This document shows, piece by piece, positions 8,294 to 17,543 of a stretch of 64,000 bases of DNA. The notes beneath the pieces were generated by a model that worked only from the letters and a program-made list of their open reading frames with translations, did no database searches and had not been told where the DNA came from. The position numbers and the translations under genes were made by a program. This DNA comes from Acidobacteriota bacterium (GTDB lineage: Bacteria; Acidobacteriota; Blastocatellia; Pyrinomonadales; Pyrinomonadaceae), in NCBI GenBank assembly GCA_020199835.1, contig JAIVJV010000003.1:173465-237464 (forward strand). Direction: 5' to 3'. Position 1 is the first letter of the stretch; every line of letters starts with the position of its first letter.

Positions 8294-10309
8294 ATGCTTA
8301 AACAACTAGGACGTCTCGAACGAACGCGTAACATCGTCATCCTTGGATTTGCGATTCTGATGGCCGTCAGCTTGGTCTTCTTCTACGCCCCCAGCCGCGG
8401 TGCCAGCAATCTCGACCCCACGAAGAACACCGAAGTGGTCGCCAAAGTCGGTTCTGACACGGTCACGGTCTCCGAGCTGGCCCGTGCGCGCGAGAACATG
8501 ATGCAGATGTACGGCGGGCAAATTAACCTCGCGGCGCTTGGCGGCAGCCGTCGTTTTTTGGACGGAATAGTCAACCGGCGCATCATGGTGCAGGAAGCAG
8601 AGCGGTTGGGGTTGGGCGCCAGCGATGGCGAGTTGAGAGATCGATTGATGAAACAGTTCTCCGACGCGTCGGGACAATTTGTTGGTTACGAGCGTTACAA
8701 AGAATCGGTCACGCCGCGTTACGGCGACATCGAGACTTTTGAAAAAGAGATTCGCGACGGCATCGCTATTCAAAAGCTGCAAGCGTTCGTGACCGCGAGC
8801 ATCAACGTCTCAGACGACGAAGTGCGCGAAGAGTACAAGCGACGCAACACGTCGTTTGACGTCAACTACATTTCGCTCACCGCGGACAAACTCGCAGAGA
8901 AGATCCAACCCAGTGATGAAGAACTGCGGAGCTATTTCGAGAGTAAAAAAACGGACTACCGTTTTCTCGAGCCGCAGAAAAGAGTCCGTTACCTTTTTAT
9001 CAATATCGCGAAAGCCGGTTCGAAGATCGAGATCTCGGATGAGGATCTCAAAGCGCGTTACGAGCAGGTGAAGCCGGAGTTCAAAGACAACGGCATCAAG
9101 ATTCAACAGATCGTGTTGAAGGTGGCGCGCAAGGATCTCGATGCGCAGGTGGAGCAGAAGGCGAAGGAGTTGATCGCGAAGATCACCAATGGCACTCGCC
9201 AGGCCACCGAAGAAGCGTTTGGTGAAGCGGCGAAGGGAAATTCGGAAGATCCCGCGACTGCCCGCAACAATGGCTATCTGGCCGCGCCGTTCAAGGACAA
9301 TCCAAACAAGCCGCATGGTTTGTACAGCCGCGTGGTGACGATGCAGGTTGGAGAAGTTTCGGATATTCCGGTTCGTTACGCCGGCAACTGGTACATCCTG
9401 CGTCGTGGAGACACGGTGCCGAAGACGTTTGAACAGGCGAAGCCCGAACTGTTGGTTTCGGCGCGCAATGATCGTGGTTATAACGCGGGGTTTGAAATCG
9501 CGAAGAAGGCGAAAGAGCGTTTGCAGGAGACGAAAGATCCGCAGAAGGTGGCCCAGGAGTTTGCTGCCGAAGCGAACATGACTCCCGCGGAAATGGTGCG
9601 CGAAACGCCGTACGTGAGAAAGGGTGATGACGTCGCGAACATCGGCGTTAATCAGCAGTTCGAGCAGGCGTTGGCGTCGTTAAATAATCCGAACGACGTT
9701 GCGGAACCGGTGGGTGTGAAGGATGGGTTCGCTATTCCGATCTTGATCGATCAGAAGGAACCGCGCATTCCGGAGTTTGACGAAGTTAAGGACAAGATCG
9801 CGAACGACATCAAGAACCAGCGGGCCAAGGAACAGATCGAACAGAAAGCGAAGGATCTACTGGCGAGTTTCAGTAGCGTCGATGCAGTCAAAGCGACGGG
9901 CGAGAAAGAGGGATTTGATTCCGGATATGAAGAGGGATTCAAGCTCAGTTCGACGCTCGGCAAAGCGGGTTCGAGCACTGCACTCGACGAGGCGATTTAC
10001 AGTTTGAAAGAAGGCGAGATTAGCAAGACGCCGATCAAAGTGCAGGACAAGTGGGTGATGGTGGGGATCGTTAAGAGAATCGAGCCTGACTTCACGGCGT
10101 TCAATGCTGGAGAACGCGATCGGTTGAAAGAGCAACTACTCGGCGCGCGCCAGACGCAGGTGTTTCAGGATTACATTGCGGGCGTGCAGCGGCGGATGAA
10201 GCAGGATGGGAAGATCAAGATTTACGACGACGTATTGAAGCAGCTCGATGAATCCGAGGCGGCCGCGGAACCCGCTCTCCCCGCCGGCCTCAACTTCCCC
10301 ACGAAGTAA
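8294..10309 (+). CDS. PpiD/SurA-like peptidyl-prolyl isomerase, membrane-anchored periplasmic foldase
   Basis: 671 residues when started at ATG 8294, which has an AAAGG ribosome site 13-9 bases upstream. An in-frame start at 8162 would run into the divergent terC gene and is rejected. There is one N-terminal membrane helix (IVILGFAILMAVSLVFFY). A SurA-type chaperone domain follows (KNTEVVAKVGSDTVTVSELARARE, FLDGIVNRRIMVQEAERLG). A parvulin/PpiC domain lies about residues 240-385, and a second half with a degenerate rotamase-like segment follows (LKEGEISKTPIKVQDKWVMV). The layout is that of PpiD: a chaperone tethered to the inner membrane that assists proteins leaving the Sec channel. It is a single gene with its own candidate promoter. 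Confidence 0.88.
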   Translation: MLKQLGRLERTRNIVILGFAILMAVSLVFFYAPSRGASNLDPTKNTEVVAKVGSDTVTVSELARARENMMQMYGGQINLAALGGSRRFLDGIVNRRIMVQEAERLGLGASDGELRDRLMKQFSDASGQFVGYERYKESVTPRYGDIETFEKEIRDGIAIQKLQAFVTASINVSDDEVREEYKRRNTSFDVNYISLTADKLAEKIQPSDEELRSYFESKKTDYRFLEPQKRVRYLFINIAKAGSKIEISDEDLKARYEQVKPEFKDNGIKIQQIVLKVARKDLDAQVEQKAKELIAKITNGTRQATEEAFGEAAKGNSEDPATARNNGYLAAPFKDNPNKPHGLYSRVVTMQVGEVSDIPVRYAGNWYILRRGDTVPKTFEQAKPELLVSARNDRGYNAGFEIAKKAKERLQETKDPQKVAQEFAAEANMTPAEMVRETPYVRKGDDVANIGVNQQFEQALASLNNPNDVAEPVGVKDGFAIPILIDQKEPRIPEFDEVKDKIANDIKNQRAKEQIEQKAKDLLASFSSVDAVKATGEKEGFDSGYEEGFKLSSTLGKAGSSTALDEAIYSLKEGEISKTPIKVQDKWVMVGIVKRIEPDFTAFNAGERDRLKEQLLGARQTQVFQDYIAGVQRRMKQDGKIKIYDDVLKQLDESEAAAEPALPAGLNFPTK

Positions 10310-10325
10310 CCACTAATTAAATCGA

Positions 10326-10360
10326 TTGGACCACTGATCAGTTGCCCATCAGTGGTCCAA
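10326..10360. terminator. Bidirectional hairpin between convergent genes
   Basis: A perfect 13-bp stem is formed by TTGGACCACTGAT (10326-10338) and ATCAGTGGTCCAA (10348-10360) with a 9-base loop. It lies just after the foldase stop (10309) and overlaps the last codons of the convergent minus-strand gene. No long T tract follows on either side, so termination is inferred from position. Confidence 0.6.
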
Positions 10361-11342
10361 GGTCGGCCTGCGGCACGGCCGTCCTGATTTGAAGCTCGTT
10401 TGCCTGCGTCACGATCTGCAAATTAGCCAACGCACTCTTCGCCAGCACGCCTCTCGCTCCTGACAACCGCCCCACCAACAACGCGCCAAACTGCTTCAAT
10501 CCTTCCAACGTATCCCCGAGACTCTTCGCCGCCTCGGCGTTCACCGCACGCGCCGCCAAAAACAACTGGAGATCCGTCTCGGACGTGCCAACCGACCCAT
10601 AAAACTGTCGCAACTTCGACAAGTCCGCGGCTATCGGCGCGTTGCCGATATCAAGATTCGTGATCAACTGCTCCGTCACGTTACCGCCAAACCCGATCAC
10701 GGCATTCGGATCCCGACTCGCCAACGCAATCAACTCCGCGTTCACGCGCTTACGCGAACCGGCCGCATCGATCGCCGCACGAACACCCGCCGGATCGCCA
10801 AGCGCCAGCACGTTTGCGTCAAGCGGCGCTGCGGCGAGTTCATCGATCCTGAAATTAAACAACCCGACCATCCTGATATTCTCTTCGAGCTTGAAAACGT
10901 AAATCGTTTTCCCCTGATACTTCTCCTCGCGATAACTACCATTCGACGCAACTCTTCCCGCCGCCACCATCGCCGCCGGATTGAACGTTCCGTTTGCAAG
11001 CGCGACCGTCTGCACCTTCGTTACTCCCGCCGACGGATGACTAAATCGAAGACCGACCGCGAGCTGCTCAAACATGCGCGGGTCGAGGCCCGTGCGAGTC
11101 TTGAACGTCTCGATGCTCGCGTTTACTTCGGCAAGCCGAACGGAGTTGTTGCCCATAATCCGTGGCAACGCTTCACTGAGCAGCTGCCGCAATTTTATCT
11201 GGGCCACGGCGTCGGATTCAGGCAGCGACGCCATCAACCCACCGGTCGCGGGAGCGTTGTTGCGCGCGCGCGTTTGCGCGGCGACCTGCGTAGCAAAAAC
11301 CGACAATAAAACGATTGCGAGGGTCAGAAGTGTTCTTTTCAC
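10338..11342 (-). CDS. Exported protein of unknown function
   Basis: 334 residues from a GTG start at 11342 with an AGAAAGG ribosome site. A clear Sec signal peptide (MKRTLLTLAIVLLSVFATQVAAQ) is present. The mature part has no motif I can name. It has alternating alpha/beta character with segments such as SLPESDAVAQIKLRQLLSEA, GKTIYVFKLEEN and VLALGDPAGVRAAIDA, the last reminiscent of DUF3352-like or quality-control proteins that score residual values. Periplasmic or outer-membrane location is likely. The gene end is embedded in the shared hairpin at 10326-10360. Function unknown. Confidence 0.75.
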   Translation of the reverse strand: MKRTLLTLAIVLLSVFATQVAAQTRARNNAPATGGLMASLPESDAVAQIKLRQLLSEALPRIMGNNSVRLAEVNASIETFKTRTGLDPRMFEQLAVGLRFSHPSAGVTKVQTVALANGTFNPAAMVAAGRVASNGSYREEKYQGKTIYVFKLEENIRMVGLFNFRIDELAAAPLDANVLALGDPAGVRAAIDAAGSRKRVNAELIALASRDPNAVIGFGGNVTEQLITNLDIGNAPIAADLSKLRQFYGSVGTSETDLQLFLAARAVNAEAAKSLGDTLEGLKQFGALLVGRLSGARGVLAKSALANLQIVTQANELQIRTAVPQADLGPLMGN

Positions 11343-11417
11343 AACAGAAACCTTTCTAGTGTTAGCTAATCAAGCGCTCGGCTGAGCACGCCCGCTGTCC
11401 GATGCCCGCAGTCGCCG

Positions 11418-12161
11418 CTAAGGTTGGTTTGCGTCTGCGTTATCCTTCTTCAAACGAGCGCGAAGTTCGCTAAACGCAATCTTTTTATAATCCTCGGGGA
11501 TGCGAAAGACGCCCGGGTCGATTTCCAGCACGATATCCGTCAACTCCATCGTCCACCGCGTGCCGTCCGCCGATTTCATCTCGGATTTGATCGGCATCTG
11601 CAAGGCCTCGTCAACCCAGACTACGGTCTCACTAGCGCTGACGTTCGCGCCCGTCGAACTGTTAACAACAACGCGATACTTTTGCGTGTTTCGACCGTTG
11701 ACACTTTCGACACCGATGCGTTGATACGCCGTCGAGATGGGTTCCGTGTGCAGCAAACGATCCGGCGAAGTCTCAGACTCCCCATCGCTATCAAGGCCAC
11801 TCGCGAGGTGATCGACGTCTTTCGCATCAGCAAACACCTTGTCGTCCGGCAACAGCATAAAACGTCCTTCCGGCAAGTTGAGATAGACCACACGCTGCCC
11901 GTCGACCTCCGTCTCTTCACGACGCAACTCGCCATCACGGGCGATCAGATTTTTCGTGATCTCTTCTACATCCGTGGCGGTAAAGGTCGTCATCGTGCGC
12001 GTTGCCCGATAACGTTCAGGTTCTTTCGTCTGAAAAGGAGGAGTTGAAGAAACGACGGTGTCGTTAGCAGCGGTCTCGGTGACGACTGTTTGATTCTGCG
12101 TACACGCAGACGCGAAGAGCATCAGCGCCGCGGCAGAAAACGCCGGCAACGTTTTCAGCAT
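11418..12161 (-). CDS. Lipoprotein of unknown function
   Basis: 247 residues when started at ATG 12161, five bases after the thiolase stop. A longer in-frame TTG start inside the thiolase gene is unlikely because ATG 12161 directly yields a lipoprotein signal (MLKTLPAFSAAALMLFASAC). The mature part is acidic. A region resembling LolA/outer-membrane lipoprotein-sorting folds follows (YRATRTMTTFTATDVEEI, GRFMLLPDDKVFADA, VNGRNTQKYRVVVNSSTG, VVWVDEALQMPIKSEM). That similarity is by pattern only. Co-transcription with the thiolase is likely from spacing, without obvious functional link. Confidence 0.75.
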   Translation of the reverse strand: MLKTLPAFSAAALMLFASACTQNQTVVTETAANDTVVSSTPPFQTKEPERYRATRTMTTFTATDVEEITKNLIARDGELRREETEVDGQRVVYLNLPEGRFMLLPDDKVFADAKDVDHLASGLDSDGESETSPDRLLHTEPISTAYQRIGVESVNGRNTQKYRVVVNSSTGANVSASETVVWVDEALQMPIKSEMKSADGTRWTMELTDIVLEIDPGVFRIPEDYKKIAFSELRARLKKDNADANQP

Positions 12162-12166
12162 TTGGC

Positions 12167-13348
12167 TCACACTCGTTCCAGCAGCAGAGCGAGACCCAGG
12201 CCTCCGCTCACGCATAATGTTGCGAGTCCGAGCTTCGCTGCTCGTTTTTCCATTTCGTGGATCAGCGTCGTGGTGATGCGAACGCCGGTGCAACCGATCG
12301 GATGGCCCAACGCGATCGCGCCGCCGTTGACGTTGAGTCGCTCAGCATCAAACCCCAGCTCGCGGTCGCATGCGATCACCTGCGCCGCGAACGCCTCGTT
12401 GAGTTCAATGAGATCGATCTGGTCCAACGTTATATTTTGTCGCGCGAGCAACGCGCGCACGGCGGGCACCGGCCCGATGCCCATGATCTCAGGCGCGACT
12501 CCGGAGATCTCGTAATCAACGATGCGCGCCTGTGGCTTCACGATCGATCTTTCCAAACCATCTTCGCTGAGCACCACAAGAGCGGCCGCGCCGTCAGTGA
12601 TGCCGGAGGAGTTTCCCGCCGTGACACTCCCGTCTTTGTAGAACACGGGCGGGAGTTTCGCGAGATCGGTGAGTGTCGTGCCGGCGCGACAATGTTCATC
12701 CTGCGCGAAGGTTGTCGCTTCGTTCTTGCGGCCGGCGATTTCGAGCGCCATCACTTCTTCTTTGAATCGTCCTGACTTGATCGCCGCTTCCGCTTTCTGC
12801 TGTGAGCGCAACGCAAAATCGTCCTGCTCTTCGCGCGAGACCTCATACTGGCGCGCGAGTTTCTCCGCCGTCTGGCCCATCATCAGCCCTGACAACGGGT
12901 CGTTAAAGCCGTCGCGATACATGCCGTCGACGAGTTGCATGTTGCCCATGCGCATGCCCCAACGCGCGCCTTCGGCGAAATATGGAACGCGCGACATGCT
13001 CTCGGTGCCGCCCGCAAGCACCGCATCCGCGCGGCCCAACATGATCTCCTGCGCCGCGAGAATGATCGCTTTCAGTCCTGAACCACACGCTTGATTAACG
13101 GTAAAGGCGGGGACTGTTTCCGGAAGGCCGGCGCGATAAGTGATCTGTCGCGCGACGTTTGGGCCGCCACCGGCCTGTCGCGCGCAACCCCAAATCGAGT
13201 CGCTGATCTGTTCGGGAGAAACGTTTGCGCGTCGTAATGCTTCTTTCGCAACTGCGACGCCCATGTCGGCAGCGCTCCACGATTGCAACGTGCCGCCGAA
13301 TTTTCCGATTGGTGTGCGTACTGCGCCTGCTAGATAAACGTGCTTCAT
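12167..13348 (-). CDS. Acetyl-CoA C-acyltransferase (thiolase)
   Basis: 393 residues from ATG 13348; a TTG 42 bases upstream gives a poor extension and is rejected. Thiolase signatures are complete: the nucleophile Cys88 in VNQACGSGLKAI, NEAFAAQVIACDRELG, and the C-terminal NGGAIALGHPIGCTG holding the catalytic His and second Cys. It condenses or cleaves acyl-CoA units, either acetoacetyl-CoA formation or the last step of beta-oxidation. The sequence alone does not separate the biosynthetic from the degradative type, so no symbol is given. No other fatty-acid genes are adjacent. Confidence 0.93.
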   Translation of the reverse strand: MKHVYLAGAVRTPIGKFGGTLQSWSAADMGVAVAKEALRRANVSPEQISDSIWGCARQAGGGPNVARQITYRAGLPETVPAFTVNQACGSGLKAIILAAQEIMLGRADAVLAGGTESMSRVPYFAEGARWGMRMGNMQLVDGMYRDGFNDPLSGLMMGQTAEKLARQYEVSREEQDDFALRSQQKAEAAIKSGRFKEEVMALEIAGRKNEATTFAQDEHCRAGTTLTDLAKLPPVFYKDGSVTAGNSSGITDGAAALVVLSEDGLERSIVKPQARIVDYEISGVAPEIMGIGPVPAVRALLARQNITLDQIDLIELNEAFAAQVIACDRELGFDAERLNVNGGAIALGHPIGCTGVRITTTLIHEMEKRAAKLGLATLCVSGGLGLALLLERV

Positions 13349-13406
13349 ACTTGCCAAAAATGGTAGCACAGGGTAGAAGTTTTCCCGCAAAACGCTTAGA
13401 CCTCAC

Positions 13407-14960
13407 ATGTTCGAACGCCTCACCTCTTCTGCGGCCGTCGCTGCGGCGCGCCAACAGATCGCCGCGCTGTTCAATCAACATGCCGAATGGTTCTGCACGA
13501 CTTCCGTTGGGGGCACTAGCGGACGTGGCGAAACGCACGCGCTCAGACGCAAGGAAATGGACGTTTCGGTCGCGCATGGGCGCCTCGTGCTTTCGTGCTG
13601 GACCGAGAAGGGAAGCCGCTCGTGGCGCATTCTCGGTTGGGAATGGAACGGTCAGATGCTTTTGTTGCAGGCGTCACGTCGCATGGGCGCCGAACTGTCG
13701 TTGATCGAACTGGTCCCACGCGCTTCGGCAACGGCGGTGGCCGCGACGATTCGCGCGGCGCGGCAGATTCGTTGCGACAAACTCGCGCAACTCGCGTGTG
13801 CCACACAAATGGAAACACGAATTGAGCGCGCCGCGTTGAGTCCGGGCACGCGCCTGGGCCAGCCGGGACGCTACGCGCGCATTCTTCTGCGTCGCAAACA
13901 CACGAGAATCGCAGTCACGGGGGCAGTTGTCGCGAGTCATCCGGCTTCAGTGGACGCGCTTTTGTCTTCAGCGTTGCTGTGGTTCAGGCGGACCGCGGAT
14001 CGCGTGAATCCGCCATACATCGCGCAGCTGTGGGTTATCGTTTCCAGCGAGCTGGTTAACCCGCTGCTGGATCGCGTCGTGTTATTGCGCGAGAGTCTGC
14101 AAAACCTGATTCACGTTTTTTCAGTCGACGATGACCTTACAAAGCTAACCGAAATCGAAGGTTTCGAACGCTGTGATCTGTGGCAGAAGAAACTCGTGCG
14201 TTTACCGCCGGTCCCGCCTGCGATCGTATCCTCTCAAACCGCAGCGATCGTCGCCGCAGCGCCGGAAGCGATCGATGTGGTCCACTCGCGCCACGGGGAA
14301 ACACTGCGCTATTTCGGATTGCCGTTCGCGCGTGTGCGTTCGCTGCTCGGCGTCGAAAGAATCTGGTTCGGACTCGACGCATCTCGCCGCCGGCTGCTTG
14401 ACGAATCAACTCGTCGCGAGTGGGAAAACCTGCTTCATGATCTGCGTGCGTATCGTTCGGCGTCAGCCGTAGATCTACGTCACGCGTTCTATCGCTCCGC
14501 TGCGGAAGCGTGGTTGGAATCACTGCTGCGACGTGACATCACGAAGCTCGATCCGGGGTTGATCATCGCGCCGTTGCACGCTCAGTTTCGCACCGCGCGC
14601 GGCGGCAAGCTCGGCATTCGACCCGTCGATCTGCTGGCGTTGCGACAGGATGGACGGCTTGTAGTGATCGAATTGAAAGTCTTCGAGGATCGCGAACACG
14701 TGCTGCAAGGCGCGGACTACTGGCGCAGAGTCGAAGCGCACCGGCGTCGTGGACACATCGAGCGAGCGAAGCTGTTCGGCGATTTGAATATCAGGGACGA
14801 GCCGCCGCTGGTCTACCTGGTGGCGCCCACGCTGCGAGTACACCCGTCGTTCCAAACGCTCGCACGTTGCATTGCGAGCGAGATCGAGATCTATCGCTTT
14901 GACATCAACGAAGACTGGCGCTCGGGCGTCCGCGTGATGCGACGTCTGCGTGTGAACTAG
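13407..14960 (+). CDS. Uncharacterised protein with C-terminal PD-(D/E)XK nuclease fold
   Basis: 517 residues. The C-terminal part shows a nuclease-fold signature: D408 in RPVDLLAL, E422-L-K424 in VVIELKVF, then Q434-GAD-Y438, matching the D...ExK...QxxxY pattern of RecB-like PD-(D/E)XK enzymes. An acidic helix (AEAWLESLLRRDI) precedes it, as expected for the family. The first 330 residues have no motif I recognise and are rich in Arg, Ala and Val; one stretch (YARILLRRKHTRIAVTGAVVASHP) could be a beta-rich domain. No signal peptide, so probably cytoplasmic and possibly acting on DNA. It is a monocistronic plus-strand gene whose stop overlaps the convergent pilT stop by 4 bp. Confidence 0.75.
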   Translation: MFERLTSSAAVAAARQQIAALFNQHAEWFCTTSVGGTSGRGETHALRRKEMDVSVAHGRLVLSCWTEKGSRSWRILGWEWNGQMLLLQASRRMGAELSLIELVPRASATAVAATIRAARQIRCDKLAQLACATQMETRIERAALSPGTRLGQPGRYARILLRRKHTRIAVTGAVVASHPASVDALLSSALLWFRRTADRVNPPYIAQLWVIVSSELVNPLLDRVVLLRESLQNLIHVFSVDDDLTKLTEIEGFERCDLWQKKLVRLPPVPPAIVSSQTAAIVAAAPEAIDVVHSRHGETLRYFGLPFARVRSLLGVERIWFGLDASRRRLLDESTRREWENLLHDLRAYRSASAVDLRHAFYRSAAEAWLESLLRRDITKLDPGLIIAPLHAQFRTARGGKLGIRPVDLLALRQDGRLVVIELKVFEDREHVLQGADYWRRVEAHRRRGHIERAKLFGDLNIRDEPPLVYLVAPTLRVHPSFQTLARCIASEIEIYRFDINEDWRSGVRVMRRLRVN

Positions 14961-16153
14961 TGCTTGACGAAAATGGTCTCTGGTTCGGTTTTGATCGTGG
15001 GAGGCGCGGCTTTGGCAGCCGAAGTCGAGGGCGACAGAACGGATGACGCCGTCATGTGGTCGAGCGTGTCGTCGGCGGAGTAAATGCCCTGCACACGCAT
15101 CTTGAACTCATCGGGATTGCTTGCGTTGTGCAGCGCCTCTTCGAGCGTGATCAGCCGCGACTGAAGCAGATGAAACAGGGACTGATCGAACGTCTGCATG
15201 CCGTACTGCGACGTGCCCGCGGCGATCGCTTCGCGAATCATGTACGTCTTTTCTTCGTTGATGATGTGGTCGCGAATGAACGCTGTCGAAACCAGCACTT
15301 CAATCGCGGGCACGCGTCCGGCGCCTTTCGCCGCGCGCACAAGACGCATCGAGATCACGGCTTTCAAAATTCCTGCGAGCTGAATACGCACCGATTTCTG
15401 CTGGTGTGAGGGAAACGACGAGACGATGCGCGTGATGGTTTCAGTCGCGTCGAGCGTGTGCAACGTTGAGAGCACAAGATGGCCCGTTTCAGCGGCAGTC
15501 AATGCCGTTTCGATAGTTTCGTGGTCGCGCATTTCGCCGACGAGAATCACGTCGGGATCCTGGCGCAATGCGCCGCGCAGCGCTTCCGCAAAGGAACGTG
15601 TATCGACGTCCACTTCACGTTGCGTCACAAACGCGTGCTTGTCGCGATGTAAAAACTCGATGGGATCTTCAATCGTGACGATGTGACCACTGCGCGTTGA
15701 GTTGATGCAGTCGATCATCGCGGCGAGGGTGGTTGATTTTCCCGAACCGGTAGCGCCCGTTACGAGGATCAGACCACGACGTTCTTCGGCGATCTGCTGG
15801 ATCACCGGCGGCAGGCCGAGTTGGGCCACGGATTTGTTGTGGTCGGGAATCACGCGCAGAACGATGCTGACTGTGCCGCGCTGCTGAAAGATGTTGGCGC
15901 GAAAACGGCCGAGCCCGGAGACGCCGTAACCGATATCGACTTCCGAGACCTCTTTAAAGCGCTGCTTTTGCCGGTTACTCATCATGCTGAACGCCATGTC
16001 GAGGGTGTCTTCCGGCTTCAAACGCGCCGCGTCGGCGATCGGGTGGAGCTCGCCGCCGATGCGCATGACGGGGAACGCGCCGACCTTCAGGTGGAGATCG
16101 GATGCAGCGTGTCCAGTGGCGATGCGTAGCAGATCGTCGATTTTAACGGCCAT
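14957..16153 (-). CDS. pilT: Type IV pilus retraction ATPase PilT
   Basis: 398 residues. The N-terminal PAS-like domain is SDLHLKVGAFPVMRIGG. Walker A is GATGSGKST (133-141), the Asp box is VTIEDPIEF, Walker B is DVILVGEMRD (about 201-210), and the His box is TGHLVLSTLHT. All match the PilT branch of secretion ATPases. It powers pilus retraction in twitching motility. The C-terminal extension (about residues 350-398, with SVLSPSTSAAKAAPPT) is longer than in many PilT proteins, as is seen in PilU-like paralogues, so PilU cannot be excluded. No other pilus genes are in the window. Confidence 0.93.
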   Translation of the reverse strand: MAVKIDDLLRIATGHAASDLHLKVGAFPVMRIGGELHPIADAARLKPEDTLDMAFSMMSNRQKQRFKEVSEVDIGYGVSGLGRFRANIFQQRGTVSIVLRVIPDHNKSVAQLGLPPVIQQIAEERRGLILVTGATGSGKSTTLAAMIDCINSTRSGHIVTIEDPIEFLHRDKHAFVTQREVDVDTRSFAEALRGALRQDPDVILVGEMRDHETIETALTAAETGHLVLSTLHTLDATETITRIVSSFPSHQQKSVRIQLAGILKAVISMRLVRAAKGAGRVPAIEVLVSTAFIRDHIINEEKTYMIREAIAAGTSQYGMQTFDQSLFHLLQSRLITLEEALHNASNPDEFKMRVQGIYSADDTLDHMTASSVLSPSTSAAKAAPPTIKTEPETIFVKH

Positions 16154-16365
16154 CGAATGTCCTGAGAACCTTATCCTGAGAACCTATGCGACTGCGGAAA
16201 GGCTGGGGTTTTTGGAAGCTTTGCGCTGGTAGGAGGAGCGCCGCGTTTAACTATAGCGTGGCGCTCTTTGGGCCGTCAATAAATCTTTCCGCGCCCGTTG
16301 GAAGCGAAGAGTTCGCGGGCGTTAGGACAAGAGGGGTTTAATTAGACGGATTGGCAAAACCAATC

Positions 16366-17433
16366 TTAGACGGACATTTTCAACTCGGCCGGGGCTTCGA
16401 CTGTGCCGGTCGCGTTAAGTTTTCCCGCTGCGTGGCCGTTGCGGTCTGGCGACGTCTGGGCCGACTCGTTGATGTAGGTGAGCCAGTCGCCCGGCGCCGT
16501 GCGTTCGCCTTTGGTGATTTCGAAGAAGACCTTCTGGATCTTCTCGGTGATTGGACCACGCCCGCCCTGGCCAACCGTGATGCGATCGACGGAACGAATC
16601 GGCGTGATCTCGGCGGCCGTGCCGGAGAAGAAGACCTCGTCGGCAACGTAGAGCGCCGCGCGTTGGATGGTCCGTTCCTTGATCGTAATACCAAGCTCGT
16701 GACAGATCTGAATCACGCTGTCGCGCGTGATGCCCGGTAGAATCGAAGACGACAACGGCGGCGTGAGAACAACGTCGCCCGTCACGAGAAAGATGTTCTC
16801 GCCGGAACCTTCCGAGACGTAACCGCGATCGTCGAGCGCGATGCCTTCAGCGAAGCCGTTCAACAGCGCTTCCATCTTTATCAACTGCGAATTCATGTAG
16901 TTAGCGCCGCTCTTGGCCATTGCGGGCATTGAATTCGGCGTCAGTCGGTTCCAGGTCGAGACGCAAACGTCAACGCCGCGTTCGATCGCTTCGTCGCCTA
17001 GGTATTTGCCCCAGTCCCACGCGCCGATGTAGCAGGCGAGCGGGTTCGGAAACGGGTTCACGCCAAACGCCGGATGCTCTTCGTCGAGACTACGAAACAG
17101 GATGGGCCGGATGTAGCACTGATCCATCTCGCTGCGGCGCGAAATGTCGATCGCCGCGTCGCAAAGTTGATCGAGCGTCCACGGATGGTCCATGCGGTAG
17201 ATCTTGGCGGAATTGAGAAACCGCTGCATGTGCTCACGCAGCCGAAAGATAGCTGGCCCACGTTTAGTTGAGTAACACCGTATGCCTTCGAAAACGCTGG
17301 AACCATAGTGCAGTACGTGTGACATCACGTGCACTCGCGCGTCGCTCCACTTGATGAACTCTCCGTTATGCCAGACGACGTCGCAGATACGAGGGGTTTT
17401 AATATCCTTCGTGGTTCCATCTTTAGAGAACAT
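16366..17433 (-). CDS. ilvE: Branched-chain amino acid aminotransferase
   Basis: 355 residues with GGAG ribosome site before ATG 17433. Class IV PLP-aminotransferase motifs are present: SHVLHYGSSVFEGIRCY near residue 37, the PLP lysine in MAKSGANYMNSQL, and the signature region VSEGSGENIFLVTGDVV with SSSILPGITRDSV. It transfers amino groups between glutamate and the 2-oxo acids of Leu, Ile and Val. The core ends near residue 320, and a 35-residue Ser/Asn/Ala-rich tail follows that is not part of the fold. The 212 bp between it and pilT show nothing I can name. Confidence 0.95.
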   Translation of the reverse strand: MFSKDGTTKDIKTPRICDVVWHNGEFIKWSDARVHVMSHVLHYGSSVFEGIRCYSTKRGPAIFRLREHMQRFLNSAKIYRMDHPWTLDQLCDAAIDISRRSEMDQCYIRPILFRSLDEEHPAFGVNPFPNPLACYIGAWDWGKYLGDEAIERGVDVCVSTWNRLTPNSMPAMAKSGANYMNSQLIKMEALLNGFAEGIALDDRGYVSEGSGENIFLVTGDVVLTPPLSSSILPGITRDSVIQICHELGITIKERTIQRAALYVADEVFFSGTAAEITPIRSVDRITVGQGGRGPITEKIQKVFFEITKGERTAPGDWLTYINESAQTSPDRNGHAAGKLNATGTVEAPAELKMSV

Positions 17434-17543
17434 TTGTGTTTAACTCCTTCAGGAAATTACGTGGGGACAGGGCACAATACAGTAGATATAGTTCGCTTGG
17501 CAAGAACGCTTGCCTCCTGTAATGATGCTTGCGTAACATCGAA

